DNA of 64,000 nt from positions 81,770,345-81,834,344 of the forward strand of contig NC_052357.1 in NCBI RefSeq assembly GCF_009727055.1. The letters run 5' to 3'. A program made the translations under genes and the position numbers. The notes beneath the pieces are model-generated. The model was given only the letters and a program-made list of their open reading frames with translations, was not told the origin of the DNA and made no database searches. This document shows, piece after piece, positions 44,301-57,484 of the stretch; positions within the stretch are counted from its first letter, which is position 1, and every line of letters starts with the position of its first letter. This DNA comes from Benincasa hispida (taxonomy: Eukaryota > Streptophyta > Magnoliopsida > Cucurbitales > Cucurbitaceae).

Positions 44301-46139
44301 TTATGAAGAAATACCATTTGGTCCCAAATTTTCAATGGCCGAACTCGAGTCAAATCCCATTTGAAGAAGACTTTGAATATCGCTTTCTAACATCGTCTGT
44401 GCGTAAACGCTTTTCGATTAATGTTGTTGAACACAGAACAAAACAGTTGTATCATCATTCAGAAGTTCACCAACTTAACTAACTACCTGAGGCAAAGGAG
44501 GAAACTGCGTGGATGTGGTTGGCATATTCGACATTGTCCCTTGAAACTGAAACATTCGGTGAGGAGGGACCGGGGAAACGGCGCTCAACCCAGGATCAAA
44601 GCCAAGAACAGTTCCATTGCTGCCTCGTGCGTGGAAAATCTACATGAAACAGAAGTTAATCCAAATCCAAATGATTCATAGACTACATTTAACACAATCT
44701 AAGCAGCCAAGACGAGTCTGAACTTACATCTTTGGATAAAATCCTCTCAATATCAACGTTCACATCCGGGTTGACAGTAGCAAGTTTCATTGACAAAAAC
44801 TGCAGAATAGTATAATCACACAACTTCTTTTGAGTTCATACCGTAATATTTTGAATCTAATTCCCATTATCTAACAATATTACTACAGTTGGAAAATTCC
44901 ATCTCATTGCAACATAACACTTCACAATCGCAATGTCAATAATTGTAATAGTCAGAAGAGCCACTATTCAATCCATCCAAAGTTCAGTAAATGTTTTAAT
45001 ACATACCTCAACTTGTTGCTGCAGTGATTGAACATAGTTGATAATCTCATCAAGCATTACAGCCTTTCCAGTAATCTAGAGACAAAAATCAGATCCGAAT
45101 TCGAATAAGAATCAAACTCACACAGGCAAAACAAAACTCGCAAAAATCAATTAAATCAATTACCTTATTGCATCCAGGAACAAGTTCTTGAAGCAATCTC
45201 ATCCGTTCACTAATCTTCTCCCTCCGCACCTATTGATCAAAGTGTTTGTTTCACACATCTAAGATAACTAAACAAGAAATTTTCACTTCAAAACTAGAAA
45301 TTACCCTCTCAGCAAGGCTATGGCTGTTTGTGGCTTGCCCTCTTCTAGCTCGCACATGAATGTAATTTTCCTTAGGAGCTTCTGCACTATTATTAGATTT
45401 CTCTTTAGTTTGTTTTCCAGTTGCCTTACCACGTGAATTCCCACCTAAATTTTGTTCCATTTCTACATTCTTTTCTTCTTGTGTACTGGAACTATCCCCA
45501 GAAACATCCTTCTTCAATTTCATATCAGATTTCTTTCATACAGAAAAAGTAAAGTCAATGGAATGATTTACACAATCAAAATGATGAAAAGAAGAAAAGG
45601 GGAATAAAGATTCATCAGTGTTTTACCTTATTTGGACTAAATGGGAGAGTGGAATCAAGGGCTCGTTTTCTGATTTTACCATTTGGTGATGATCCTACAG
45701 CAGTTTCTTCACCAGATAATGGTAAATTTTCTTGTGATGTTTGTGCAGTGTTGTTGTTGGTTTCTCCATTTCTGTAATTTGAAGAACACCCACCAAGAAT
45801 CTGCCCGGCAAGACCAAAAGAACCAAACATATCTGAATAATTCCCACTCCCAAAACATGGCAACTTCGTACCCATCTCCAAATCTGTCGGATATTGAATA
45901 CCTTGTTGTGTCGTTACACTCCCTCCATGATTCTCCAAAACAACAGGAAATGAATTAGAAAATTCGCCATGAGAAGAGACCATTGAAGAAGCTCCTCCAA
46001 AATTCTCACTTTGACCTAACGAAACCAATGGATCCCAACCAGACCCAAAGAAAGAACCCATCGCCATTGTAGATGGACAATTCATTAACCCTTCATTCGA
46101 ATTTCTAAAACCCATTTCATCATTTTCGAGATCACCCAT
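44301..46139 (-). CDS. BHLH74: Basic helix-loop-helix transcription factor, bHLH74-like
   Basis: Nuclear DNA-binding regulator of the group XII bHLH type. Seven exons in minus-strand order, all phase 0: 46139-45627, 45532-45305, 45229-45164, 45075-45007, 44799-44728, 44639-44487 and 44396-44301 (TAA at 44303-44301). Introns are GT-AG, 75-207 bp. Product 398 aa. The N-terminal 170 residues are Gly/Ser/Asn-rich and variable. A conserved run [20 protein letters not shown] (about 222-241) leads into the basic region with His242, Glu246 and Arg250, the H-E-R set of G-box binders. The helix-loop-helix follows to about 293, with [11 protein letters not shown] and [19 protein letters not shown]. The tail matches bHLH74 ([16 protein letters not shown], then LQMGF). 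bHLH74 of Arabidopsis is somewhat shorter. Relatives act in growth and flowering control; the role here is inferred. Nothing suggests damage. Confidence 0.94.
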
Positions 46140-47250
46140 TTTTTTCTTCTTCTCCCCCTTTGAAATTCAAGAGCTAACCAAACGGTCCAAACCCAGTCTA
46201 CAACAGTTGGTTTACAGTTACTTCCAATGAGGGGAAAACAAGAACTTTTTTTAAAAAAAAAAAATTAAAAGAGGAAAGGCGGTTTTGACCAGAGTTGAGC
46301 GGGCGATATCTTGCGAGACTAAACAAAGAACAAAATATAGGCTTTGCAGCTTTATAAGGCGTTAAAGTAAAAGCAGGTTCTCAAATGCAGCATCCCCATG
46401 AATACGAAAGTTAAAGAGGGGAAAAAAAAAGAGATGGAATGTTTTACGAAGAAGAGCCTCTTGAAGGTGTAGAAGAAGCTTGCTCTGTTCTGCTCTGTTT
46501 TAGTCTGTTCTAACTCTGTTCAAATGCAAAAAGGAAAGAAAAAGAAAAGAGAGGCAAAAAGAAAGGGAAAAAAAAAATTATATTTGAGGGGAAGACAAGA
46601 AAGTGAAACTTTCAGAGTATAAAGTAGGCAACAAACAATGACATTAGCTATGCAACAGCTCATCAATGCAGTAAAAGGAAAGGAGATTCCCTTTTCACTT
46701 TTGGGTATGGAAGAAAAACATTTTCCAAGTTCTCCATCCAATCAAATACCAAAATATGATTGATTTGAGAGAAGAGTCTCTGTTTCTTTTTTCCCCTTAG
46801 ATCAGAATTAAAAGAAATGTCAAAAGGGGTTCTGCAAATTTTCAGGAAATGAAAATGGTCGGTCTATGCAGAGGGAATTAGTAATAGTAACCAATGGAGT
46901 GAAGAGATGAAGGAAAAAAAAGTTAAGTTGCAGAAGCGCTTTCTAGATATCCTCGTATCTTTAACCAAGAAAAGACGAAAATTGAAGTTGAAATGAAAAA
47001 TTTGGGGGAAGGGTAATAAATTTAGGGGAAACAGAGAGTGTTCTAAAAATTGAAGGTCTTGAAGCTGAATGGGTTTGTTGCATAAAAGGCAAATGGAAGC
47101 ATAAAATTCCAAGTTTTATAGATGAATGACAAAGAAAGGTGTGAGAGAAAACTCAGACATTGCTCACCTGTCTACTCTTAACAAGTGACATGTAATGTAT
47201 GATATTAAAAGACAGACATAGACTAACTAATGCCAACTGCTCTTGATGCT
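46140..47250 (-). promoter_or_regulatory. 5' UTR and upstream region of the bHLH gene
   Basis: The first about 350 bp upstream of the ATG on the minus strand are CT-rich and probably 5' UTR. Farther out the minus strand keeps long pyrimidine tracts and upstream ATGs, one opening a 73-codon frame at 46741-46520 with a hydrophobic, low-complexity translation. Such features fit a long leader, possibly with an intron, but no transcription start or splice pair is defined by the sequence alone. Confidence 0.4.
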
Positions 47251-47688
47251 AAATTATTGTATAAAACCTAAAAATAAAATAAAAATTATCTTCCTTTACT
47301 TTAATTTTGTAAAATTCTCTCTCTTCTGCAGCTTTGCATTAAATTACTCTGTTTTTTTTTTCTCTTTCTCTCTCATACTAATCATAGGAGAACTGAAGTA
47401 CTGGAGAAGGGGAGATGTTCTTCTCTTCAAGGCCAAGCTTGCTTCTTTGCTTTGCTTTGCTTGCTTCTTCCTTTCATATACTTTCTCTTATTTAACTGAC
47501 ACATTTGCCTCCAATTCTAAAAGACACTTCTTTGCTGTTATACACTCATTTTTCTTTTCTTTTCTTTTCCTCTTTGGCCAACTAACCCCTCCTCTCTTTT
47601 CTTCACACTAAATCATTATTATTTCTATTTTTCTACCTAACCTAATATTACAACTTTATGGTTTTTTTTCATTCCAATTCTCCCATTT

Positions 47689-47720
<32 letters not shown>

Positions 47721-48734
47721 GAAACCCAAATTCTAATCCCTTTTTCTTCTCTGTTTAATAATCTTGCAGGTTAATTTAGAACAATGGACCTCTTTATATC
47801 ACCATCCTAGTATGAAATACTTCATTTCTAATAAAAAGTTGACTCATATTATATTTATGTCTACTAAATTATTCAATTTTTAAAAACATCTAAAAGATTC
47901 TCAAACTCTCAATTTTATATTCTAATGGGTTGAACTTGAAGATTTGTCTAATAATTAATCTCACAAGAAATCTCAATTTCAATTTCATCTCACAAATTAT
48001 GGATTGATCAACAATAAAACTGAATTTTTAATGAGGTAGTCTATTGAACCTAAGTAAATGAAGTTTTTTTTTTTTAAGAAAACAGTGGAGAAATGGTATT
48101 AAAAAAAAAAAAAAAAAGATATAAAATAGAAGAGATTAAAAGGAAATGATGGGAAGAGGAAAGGGGGAAGTTTAAAAAAAAAAGAAAAGGAAAGGAGTTG
48201 TATTAGTTTAATGAAAGAAACAGCTGTAATATATGTATATAATTTATTTTGATTAAGAATGCTTTGGGGTTAGCAACATATGGAATATTGGAATCTAATC
48301 ATCAAAATTTACTTGCTTGTCCTTCTCTACCATTTCCAGCTATAGTTGCTGTCTCCATCTTCAAACCACAGCCAATCGCCAGCCACCCACCCATTCCAGT
48401 CAAACCCCATCCCCTTTGGTCAACACCCTCTCCTTCCTATATCAAATGCCTTCATTTCTTTTATTGCATTTCCAACTGTGTCCATTTCATAATATTTCTA
48501 CTACTACGCTTGATTTTTCTAAAATATTTATAATAATAAATAATATTTGAAATAATATTTTTATAAATTATCAAAAAAAACATGAATTATCTCGATTCAT
48601 GTGAGGGCCCAGATGAAGTACGAGTGGTTAGTCAATAGTATTATAAAGAAGATACACGATACATGATTGTGATGGTACATCAAACTTATCACTGTGCCTT
48701 CTCACTCCAAATCATTCCTCTTTCTAATGTGTAG

Positions 48735-48770
<36 letters not shown>

Positions 48771-49559
48771 CCTTTTTCAATTTTAATTTCTTCCAGATTT
48801 AAATCTTAAAAACACAATATCAATTCAATCATTACTCTCACATTCGCCTAATCCCTCATATCCAAATATTTTAATACATCTCCACAAACTTTGCTTCTAT
48901 CTTTTTTACTCCATTTATTTTTTAAACGAATATAAAACTTTTTAATAATTGTTCCAACTTTAATTTGTGTTTGTTTCCTTTTAAAATATCATTTAAATAG
49001 GTCCTTGCAAGTGATTTTGCTAATAATATTTCTTATAATCCATTACACAAGTAATTCAAAGTTCAAAAGTGATTCAATTTCTATTTTATTTAATACAAAA
49101 AACAGATGCAAAAAATTTATGGTTTGACTTAATAAATATCTTTTTCAATAGTTATAACTTTGAAAGTTTATTGACTTTATTCTATATGTATCCATTATAA
49201 ATTTATGATTCACATACGTTTAATATGTAGTACAAAATGCAAATGTTATATATATAAATTTATGTGAGTGATAGATTGATTAATTCATAATTTAAAATAA
49301 GTAACGATGCGTATCAAATATACGTTGACTTGTCAATATATGACACCAATTAAATGGGAGTTTAAATCCTTATAGTTATATTATAGAGATCTAAATTGAA
49401 GTGAAAATTGGAGAATGAATATTAATTTTAGGGTGAAGAAATAAATTAAAGGTGTGATAATAAGAGTTGAGAAATCTCACGCGTGCAATTTGTGTGGTCC
49501 TCTTTTATTATCAATGATGAGGTTTGTTCATTAAACGAGAATCTCAATGGATTTTTGCC

Positions 49560-49642
<83 letters not shown>

Positions 49643-52600
49643 TTTGTATCTCTAAAGGTTTTGATGTCGACTTATGTTATATTGATATATTATATGTTTA
49701 TGTTATTTCTCTACATTTTAAATATATTTTTTAGTTTTGTTTGAAATTATTCTAACTTTTAGAATAATTATTATCAATTGTAATTTAAGAAAAATTAGTT
49801 GGAAAAGAAAGTAATATAGCGTTTGATAAAATTTAATTTTAAATTTAAAGAATTATTTACGTTGTTTGATAAATTAATGCTACATTGATGTATTTTAATT
49901 ATATAAACTAAAATAGGTTCCTTGTTTTAATTATTTTCGTATCGATGGTTAATTTATAATTTATTATAATCTATATTTTTTTAAATTTTATATGATACTT
50001 GAGTTTCAACTAATTTGATTAAATGTGAAATATGTGATAAAAGTTTAAGAAAAATAATTGTTATAAAAAAAATCATTTAAAACTTAAAAATAGATATGAC
50101 AACATATATTAAGAAACGTTGAAGAAAGAAGGAGAAGAAGATTGAATATTGATCAACTTCAGAGTTTAATAGGTATTTGACTTCAAAAAGATAACTCTAC
50201 AATAAATTAAGCATGAGGTCGAGATCGAAGTCGAGGTAATAATATAAATTAATCATTGTATAAATATATTATTCACTTATATTAAATGGTATTTTCATTT
50301 GAATTTCAAAACTTTGGTTACATTCTTAAATCTCTAAATTAAATTAAGTATTAGAGGTAGCCACAACGATATAAATTTCTTTTGTCTTTTATAATCACCT
50401 CATTTTCTTAAATTACAAATTCTATCGTTGAAATATTCATAAATTAGACAAGTCAATCTCTACATCAATAATTATAGAAAGAAATGTGCAGTATAATTAT
50501 GTATTTTTATAAGTTTGTAATTTATTTTGAAATTAGTGAACTCATGGTGCTGGATATAAACAACCACATTTATATTAAAAGTGAGTTAAAAGAATTGCCG
50601 AACTTAAGCTAATACAAATTTAATTCACAAAAAGTCGTCTTTTTCCAAATTGATTTTCACAAAATTTAAGTTAAATTTATCTTGGCCATACTATTTTTTA
50701 AAAAAAATTAAAAATAAAAGTGACCAAGTTTGTACAACATGGATATTAGTTTTATGATCTTGAATGATTGCCGAGCAAGAATTTTAAGACCAAAAAGCAA
50801 ATATTAGGATCAAGAATTACGAATTTTAATGCACATAAGATGATGGGAAAAAAAAAGAAGATAATTTAGTGAATGATAAAGGAAATCTATAATGTCAAAA
50901 TCGAGGTTGATGAATGGTAATAATTGATGGTGTTGGGGGAAAATTTATCCATATTTCTAATGTTATATTTAATTGATGTGTAAATAATATTAAAATAATT
51001 AGGGAGTGGGAGTTTTCTTTAAAAACATGTTACTTTACAAAGCTAATCTCAGCCCATGCTTTATGCTTCATCCCATCACACTTTTTAAAGAAAAATGCTT
51101 TTCTCTTTACAGAAAGCAACCACATTTCTTTCACTCTTTCTCTCTTAATATAAGTAAAAAAGATATAACCCATCAAAACTTAATTAATTACTCATACTTA
51201 CGTGCATTAAACAAATATCATTATGGTTAAATTAAATTGATTTGGTTTAGTAGTACTTCATTCCTTCATGACCAAATGGTTTAATTAAAATATAATCTCA
51301 TATTCGCCAATCAAAATGGCTCTTGCATGCGCACCAAAGTACTCCTACAATCATTCATCCATCACTTTTTTTTTCTTCTCTTAGGTTTAAAACTCAAATT
51401 GTAAAACAACAACTAAGACCTCTCATAATTTATTTTCATTTAAATTTCGAATCTATCTGAATTTTAAGGTGTGTTTAATAAATCCTTAATAATTTAATTC
51501 TATTAAAAAAATTAATTGATATATTAGATTTAAAATTCGAGATCCCATTTGATAATCATTTTATTTTTTATTTTTAAAAATTAAGTTTATTTTCTTTCAA
51601 TTTTTTACCATAATTTGTATCTTTCTTGAGTATAATGGTAAAATTCTTACTTAAATTTTAAAAACTATTTTTTTAAAAAAAAAATTTGACTTATTATCTA
51701 AATAGTTGATAAAAGATAAATATAAAAAAGAAATTTATATGAGAAAGTAGGTCCATAAATTTAATTAATTTAATAGTATGAGTTATACTTCTACGACATT
51801 ATATTCTCTAGTTGTTTCCTATTTATAGTCTACGCCAATTAGATTTCGTTTCATTAAATGAAAGATCCTGCACTGAGTTTCGTGTTCACACAGTCCAAGG
51901 AAAAAAAAAAGTCTTTTCAATTGTCAAAGTTTATTGAGATAGATTCCTACATATATGAAGGGCATTAAATATAAAATAAAACATAAAAAGAAAAGAAAAA
52001 TTCAAACTGGTTTGAAGTTTAAAAAATCCAATTATTTGAGTAATATTGCTTCCCAACTATTTTTCGTATGCATAAAGTCTATAAACGTGTTGATAAAAAC
52101 AACAATCCAACAATTTTCCATAAATATATCTGTCTTTGTGAGATACCTGTCTTTATTTATATACTCACATATAACTAAACTATTATATAAATATACAATT
52201 TTTCTTTTTCTTTCTTTTTTTCTTTTTTATGAAGGTAAATTATTCACTGTCATGCATCTCATTTAGTTTCTATATAAAAAATAGCCGTCACATTGTATCA
52301 ATTACATCAAATGAATAAAAGGAATGTCGATATCATAATATGTCATGACCAACTAAAATCTAAAGGGGTATGTGTCATATGATGATAATGTGAAATGGAA
52401 GTTAGAAACATATTTGATGTAAGACAAAGAGTATTGAGAACGCAGTATTCATACAACTCTCCATCAACCCATTAGAGATAAAATGATAAAATTAAACTTT
52501 ATATTTAATCATTTTGTAGCCTGCAGGCACATATAATATAATATATAACTATACTTTCATTTGAATGTTCCCACATCGACAAGCTAGAGTTAGATCAGCT

Positions 52601-53789
52601 ACCCATATTGCAATCTCCCCTCATGCGTACAACACTCGCCATTCTGGACCATTTTCATCTACATTATTCCCATTATTCAAACAAACAAACAATTAAGGGA
52701 AAAAAAAAGACAATCTTTGCTTTGTTTTTAAGAATGTAGGTTTCAAACATTCAGTTGTGTCTATCGCCACTAACAAACCAAACCGTAATGCATAATCATG
52801 GCTGTGTTGAAAAGTAATCATTTTAATTTTCAACTTTCATTTCCATATCTCTCTCTCTCTCTGCGAGTTTGCAATTTCCTATATATGTATATTATATTTA
52901 TATTCTCTGCGGATTATTATGAATGATTTCTGGTCGTTTATATATTCTTACTTCTCCCAAAATCTTAATAATTTTGTTAGATTTTTCTCGTGAATTGTGT
53001 TCGCCACCCCTTCATTTTGTATAGGTAAAATACTGGTCTCTATACATTAGTAAGTGTTACGGGTTGAATTAAGGCCATTCGTCACGAATCACGAGGTCTT
53101 TAACGGGTTCTAAACTCAAAACAGAAGGGCGAAAATCATCTCAAAGCTCTCATAGTCAAGTTGAGAAGAATCCGAAAAGGTAATAAAACCTTGTTACATG
53201 TCTGGTCATACAATCGATCTCGACATTTCCCCAACTGATATAGATAGAACCTTGCATAAGAAGTCAAAGTAGTCTCATACTATTCAAGGTTATAAATTAG
53301 GAAACATGCCAGTTTATTAGAGGTATGTATTATCACCATGCTCTGTTCAATAACAATTGCTAATTAAACATACTTGATTTAAGCTTCAAAGTGTGTGTGG
53401 TACTCCAAACTCATGCATCAACAGTAGGCATGAATTTCTACGTACTTTTTTTTCCTCAAAATATTACTAAAGTAATATATTCCTGAATTGCATTACATCC
53501 CATATAAATAAATATGTTTTATTATTTGCAACACTTTAGTCTGTGGATATTTGTACTGAACATTAGTAAACTAATACTGTGGCACAATTTTTCAAGGTGA
53601 TTTATGGGAGTTTTAAAGATGTGAGCCCTCTGTGATTATGAGTAATGGAGGCTGATAATAAAATCCCCTGTGATTTTGTACTTACTATGATGGTATAAAA
53701 TGATGATAAGTACTGAAAGTATTCTGATACACTGATTTTTTTTTCTCTCTCCTAAGGGGAAGGGTTTTCATATGTAAAACTTTTATTTT
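47251..53789. other. AT-rich intergenic spacer
   Basis: About 6.5 kb with no recognisable coding region, RNA gene or intact transposon. Poly-T runs: 21 at 47695-47715, 32 at 48739-48770, and 77 at 49563-49639. A short CT repeat lies near 52851-52861. Short ORFs in the track-free sense are hydrophobic or low-complexity products of T-rich DNA. Around 48250-48500 the composition is less AT-rich but no gene signature is evident. Confidence 0.6.
49563..49639. repeat. Homopolymer of 77 T
   Basis: An uninterrupted run of 77 T, flanked by TGCCTAC on the left and GCTTTTG on the right. No retroposon body or target duplication is obvious beside it. Confidence 0.95.
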
Positions 53790-54330
53790 TTTAGATTTTT
53801 TTAAATATAATTGCGGTCTATTGTAGAGATGTAAGTGATATTTATAAGCTCATATATGTTGTTACGTAATCAGCAATTAACGAATATAAAAAAGTAAAAG
53901 GTATCAACATACAGATATACGTGATTCACCAACAGTTTGTTAGATACGTCCACGAGACAGAGGGAAAACAATATTATTAGAGAGTATTTTTTCTGAATAC
54001 ACTAAAACGTCGCCTCGTTGTTCGAAGTGCCAACAAACAAATTCAAGGAATTCCAACAAATCTCCACCTTGACTTGAATTCTCCTCCAGATAACAGATGT
54101 ACCAGATGCAACATAAATCAACATTGTCAGACGTACCCAAACTTCTCCCTCATGCCTCAAAGTGTCCCACAAGGGGACCACTAACAATTCAAAACATTCA
54201 GCAAGTTCAAACAATGTTAGAACTTGCCTTGTGGAATCGGTTTGGTGAACATATTAGTAGGGTTATCATCAGTACCAATTTTCGTCACTTTAACTCTCTG
54301 CTCACCTATTGTGGGGAATCTCCTAAACTC
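53790..54330 (-). mobile_element. Copia D 3' fragment: RNase H end, polypurine tract, LTR
   Basis: On the minus strand, 54330-54074 encodes the end of a Copia RNase H (GTDDNPTNMFTK) and a short tail. GTCAAGGTGGAGATT (54073-54059) is the polypurine tract. An LTR starts TGTTGGAATTCC at 54058. It runs at least to about 53790; its end is not resolved. No other part of this element is present. Confidence 0.75.
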
Positions 54331-54339
54331 GCAGTTCGT

Positions 54340-54787
54340 AAATATTGTTAATATACTCTATTTATCAATAAAAATATTATTGAGTATTTTATTCAATAGA
54401 TTGTTGTTGATATTGCATTCTTTTATGAAAATCCAATAAATAAATCCATGACTTATAATATGAATACTTTAACCTTATGTGGTGACATAAAAGAGAATCA
54501 AGTTTTAGTATATAGTCAAAATGGTCTATAAGTATTATGGATGAGATTGGATACCTCATGGTGATACTATTGGATGCAACCCATTTTGTATACTGATACA
54601 AATAACGTGATCTAAAATTCATAGACATGTGAGTGGGGACATCCTATGCAATGAGTTTGCATAAGATCGGACCTCGAAATAGTAATTTTTTTTTATAACA
54701 ATAGTTTACTGTTAAAACTGACTATTTCAAATTCAATGACCTAGGGTAACTCGATCTTAATCTTGAACTAACTATGAACTCCTATTT
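54340..54787 (+). mobile_element. Diverged Copia family-A LTR fragment
   Basis: Blocks of the family-A LTR are recognisable though diverged: CATGTGAGTGGGGACATCC near 54624, GCATAAGATCGGACC near 54659 and CTCGATCTTAATC near 54751. The fragment is cut at 54788 by the start of a Gypsy LTR. Confidence 0.6.
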
Positions 54788-57149
54788 TGTAACCTCCCGA
54801 ATTTTAGGAAAATTTAAGTTAATTATAAAAAATTATTGAGTTTAAATTTCCCTTTCATTTGGAAAATTGGGATTAAATTGAAATAATTGAAAAAAATTTA
54901 TTGGTTAAATTGAATTTAATTGATTAGATATTCGAACTAATTATCTTAAAAATATTGAATTTTGCTTCCTTTTATTTTGGATTTTAGGGCCAACTTAAAA
55001 AAAATAAATTAAGGAGATAATTAATTTAATGTGGTTTTGAGTTGATTTAAATATTTGGAAGGATTTAATTTGTATCAAATTGATAGATCTTATGCCATTT
55101 AATTTTGGTTTTTAAAGCCTAAATTAAGATAATTTGAAAAGTTAATTGATTTATTAATTTAATAGAATCTTTGGAGATTTTGGAGATATTGTGATAAAAT
55201 ATTTTATTTATCTTTTAAAAATTCGAAAAAAATAAAAGAATTGAGATTTTTTTGAAATTAAATGAGAGTGAAAAGAGGCAAAAAATTGGGGAGAATAGCA
55301 ATTCGATTTTTCAGAGATAGCTTCCATAAAGTTGTCGATTCCGGAGTTCAAACCGTTGGATCATGCTCAAATTTGGTCAGTTTATTCGAGACATATAGAA
55401 TTTTATTTTGAACGGTTGGATCGTTGTTTGAAGTTCTAGTTTGTTCATAATTGTTGCTATATAAAATCTGTAAAACTAGAAATTCCCCTTCTCTCTCACT
55501 CTCGAAAATCCTCCTCATGCAAGACCTTCACTACCAGCCGCTAGCCTCACCTGTTGCCTATCTATGGTAGCCACAAGCCGACGCGCCATCAACTGCCACT
55601 GCCGGATCTTTGCCAGAATCTTGAGAAAATCCTTGGGTAAGACTTATTTTCCTTATAATTTTGGAGGTGAAAATTCACCCATTTGATTTTGGGTTAAATT
55701 AGTAACCTCTCTTTTATTTGAAACTTAGATTCAAGATTTGAAGTTTTGAAGCATTGACCATCATAAGCTAGAGACCATTTTTTTCGTTTTGCAGATAATT
55801 GGTAAAGATCAATTGGCTAATTAAATCAAGTTTTGGAATTTGTCTTGGACCAAGCCACAACTTTGGGTTGATTCAAGTTTTCCAAAGGTTTTAAGGAATT
55901 ATTTGTGTGGACTTTTGTGACCAAGTTGAGGTAAGTGGTACTATTACCGGTGTCATTGTGTCAGGCGGCCTAAATTAGATTTATAAAATTAATTAATGGA
56001 CTCTAAAAGCATGATTTTTTCATTATGATATACTTGTTGCATGACAATTATGAGTATTATGAGCATGTTCGAATATCTAATCAATATTGAAATTATATAT
56101 GTGATGCATGAATAGACCAATAGGGTAGTTTATCGTCTCGCCTTGACGCATATTTTATTTTAGAGGACCGACGGATCTAGTTTCATGTTTGACCGTTTGC
56201 CTACGGGCCGCTAGACATGCATAAGTCGACAAGTTCACGTTCATGTTATTTTTCATGTTTGACGATGTGCCTACAGGCCGCTAGACATGTGTGAGTCGAC
56301 AGGTTCACGTTCATGTTATTTTTCATATTTGACGGTGTGCCTACGGGCCGCTAGGACATACCGTGAGTCGATAGTCAAACGTGTCATGTTATTTTTCATG
56401 TTTGACGGTGTGCCTATCGGCCACTAGACATGCGTGAGTCGACAGGTTCACGTTCATGTTATTTTCTAGGTTTGACGGTGTGCCTATAGGCCGCTAGACA
56501 TGCGTAAGTTGACAGGTTCACGTTCATGTTATTTTTCCATGTTTGATGGTGTGCCTACGGGCCGCTAGACATGCGTGAATCAACAGGTTCACGTTCATGT
56601 TATTTTTCCATGTTTGACGGTGTGTCATCAGACCACTAGACATGCGAGTCAAGGCAAGACAGTACGTCATTTGGTTTCTTTTTATCATCTAAAACCGATG
56701 TAGTTGTTTGAGCCATAGACCATCATTCTCTGCTCATGGATGCATAGCCTGATCCTGGTAATGGGATCACTTATTGAGTATTTACTCAACCTTTCTTAAT
56801 TTATATTTTTCAGGTAAGGATAGGAACGAACCGGCGGGTGACGAGAGGGACCTGCGATCGTGCCATATGGGACATGTAAATCGCTTCCGCTCAGTTTACG
56901 CTTTCAAGCTATTTAAAAGTTTTGATTTGAAACTCGATGTTGGTCAAAATTTATCTGTTTAAGTTATTTTTTTCTTCATTATTTTAAGGGCCCTGAACAA
57001 AGATTTTACTTATTTGTTATTTATTGAAAAACTATCTTTATTATTTTAATGAACTTTATTTTCCTCAATGGTCAAAATATTTTTAATGTAAATGTGTAAT
57101 TATGAGTAACGACCCTTATCAAAGTATTAAAAAAGATCGGGTTATTACA
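54788..57149 (+). mobile_element. Gypsy E 5' LTR
   Basis: 2362 bp from TGTAACCTCCCG to GGGTTATTACA, with the inverted ends TGTAA/TTACA. It is followed by TTGGTATCAAAGCC (from 57151), a primer-binding-site-like sequence. The 5' half matches the LTR at 62517-63665. It contains seven 70-bp tandem repeats (56184-56652). Near 56770-56800 it has TTATTGAGTATTTACTC, a segment with counterparts in the LTRs at 39585 and 57485. Confidence 0.8.
56184..56652. repeat. Seven tandem repeats of about 70 bp in the Gypsy E LTR
   Basis: Units begin CATGTTTGACGGTGTGCC and include GGCCGCTAGACATG and CAGGTTCACGTTCATG. Seven copies are visible, with substitutions and small indels; the last is partial. The repeats are more GC-rich than the rest of the LTR. 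Confidence 0.9.
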
Positions 57150-57484
57150 GTTGGTATCAAAGCCAAAGTTTTAGGTTCTATAGACTGACTTACGATGTAA
57201 GTTTTGGTTTTGTGTTCCTTATGGCTATTCATGGATCCTTCGTCCTCTCTAGGTATGTTCTTTCATTAAATGTTTTACAGAAAATGTGTTTAAAAGCCTT
57301 CATATCTAAGCTTTATGTACTGAATGATTGTCATTGCTTGTTTAACGACTTGAAAGAAGTTAGTATGAGATGACTATTTTCTTTTGGTATTATAGAAAGA
57401 AAGAAGAATCATAATAAGGCCATTTGGCGTTAGTTTAATTCATGGAAGGACTGTTAGAAACGGATATATATTTCTGTTCAAGGA
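57150..57484 (+). mobile_element. Gypsy E internal domain, left part
   Basis: Starts with the primer-binding-site-like sequence and continues about 330 bp to the insertion of another LTR at 57485. No gag is recognisable. The internal domain continues at 60046. Confidence 0.6.

Noticed and set aside
45683..45958. 91-codon plus-strand ORF
   Set aside because: Antisense shadow of bHLH exon 1.
47243..47611. 122-codon hydrophobic ORF that could be read as a membrane protein
   Set aside because: T-rich low-complexity DNA upstream of the bHLH gene gives Phe/Leu/Ser-rich frames; no conserved motif.
49483..49744. ORFs of 65-83 codons rich in Phe
   Set aside because: They are translations of the 77-T homopolymer.
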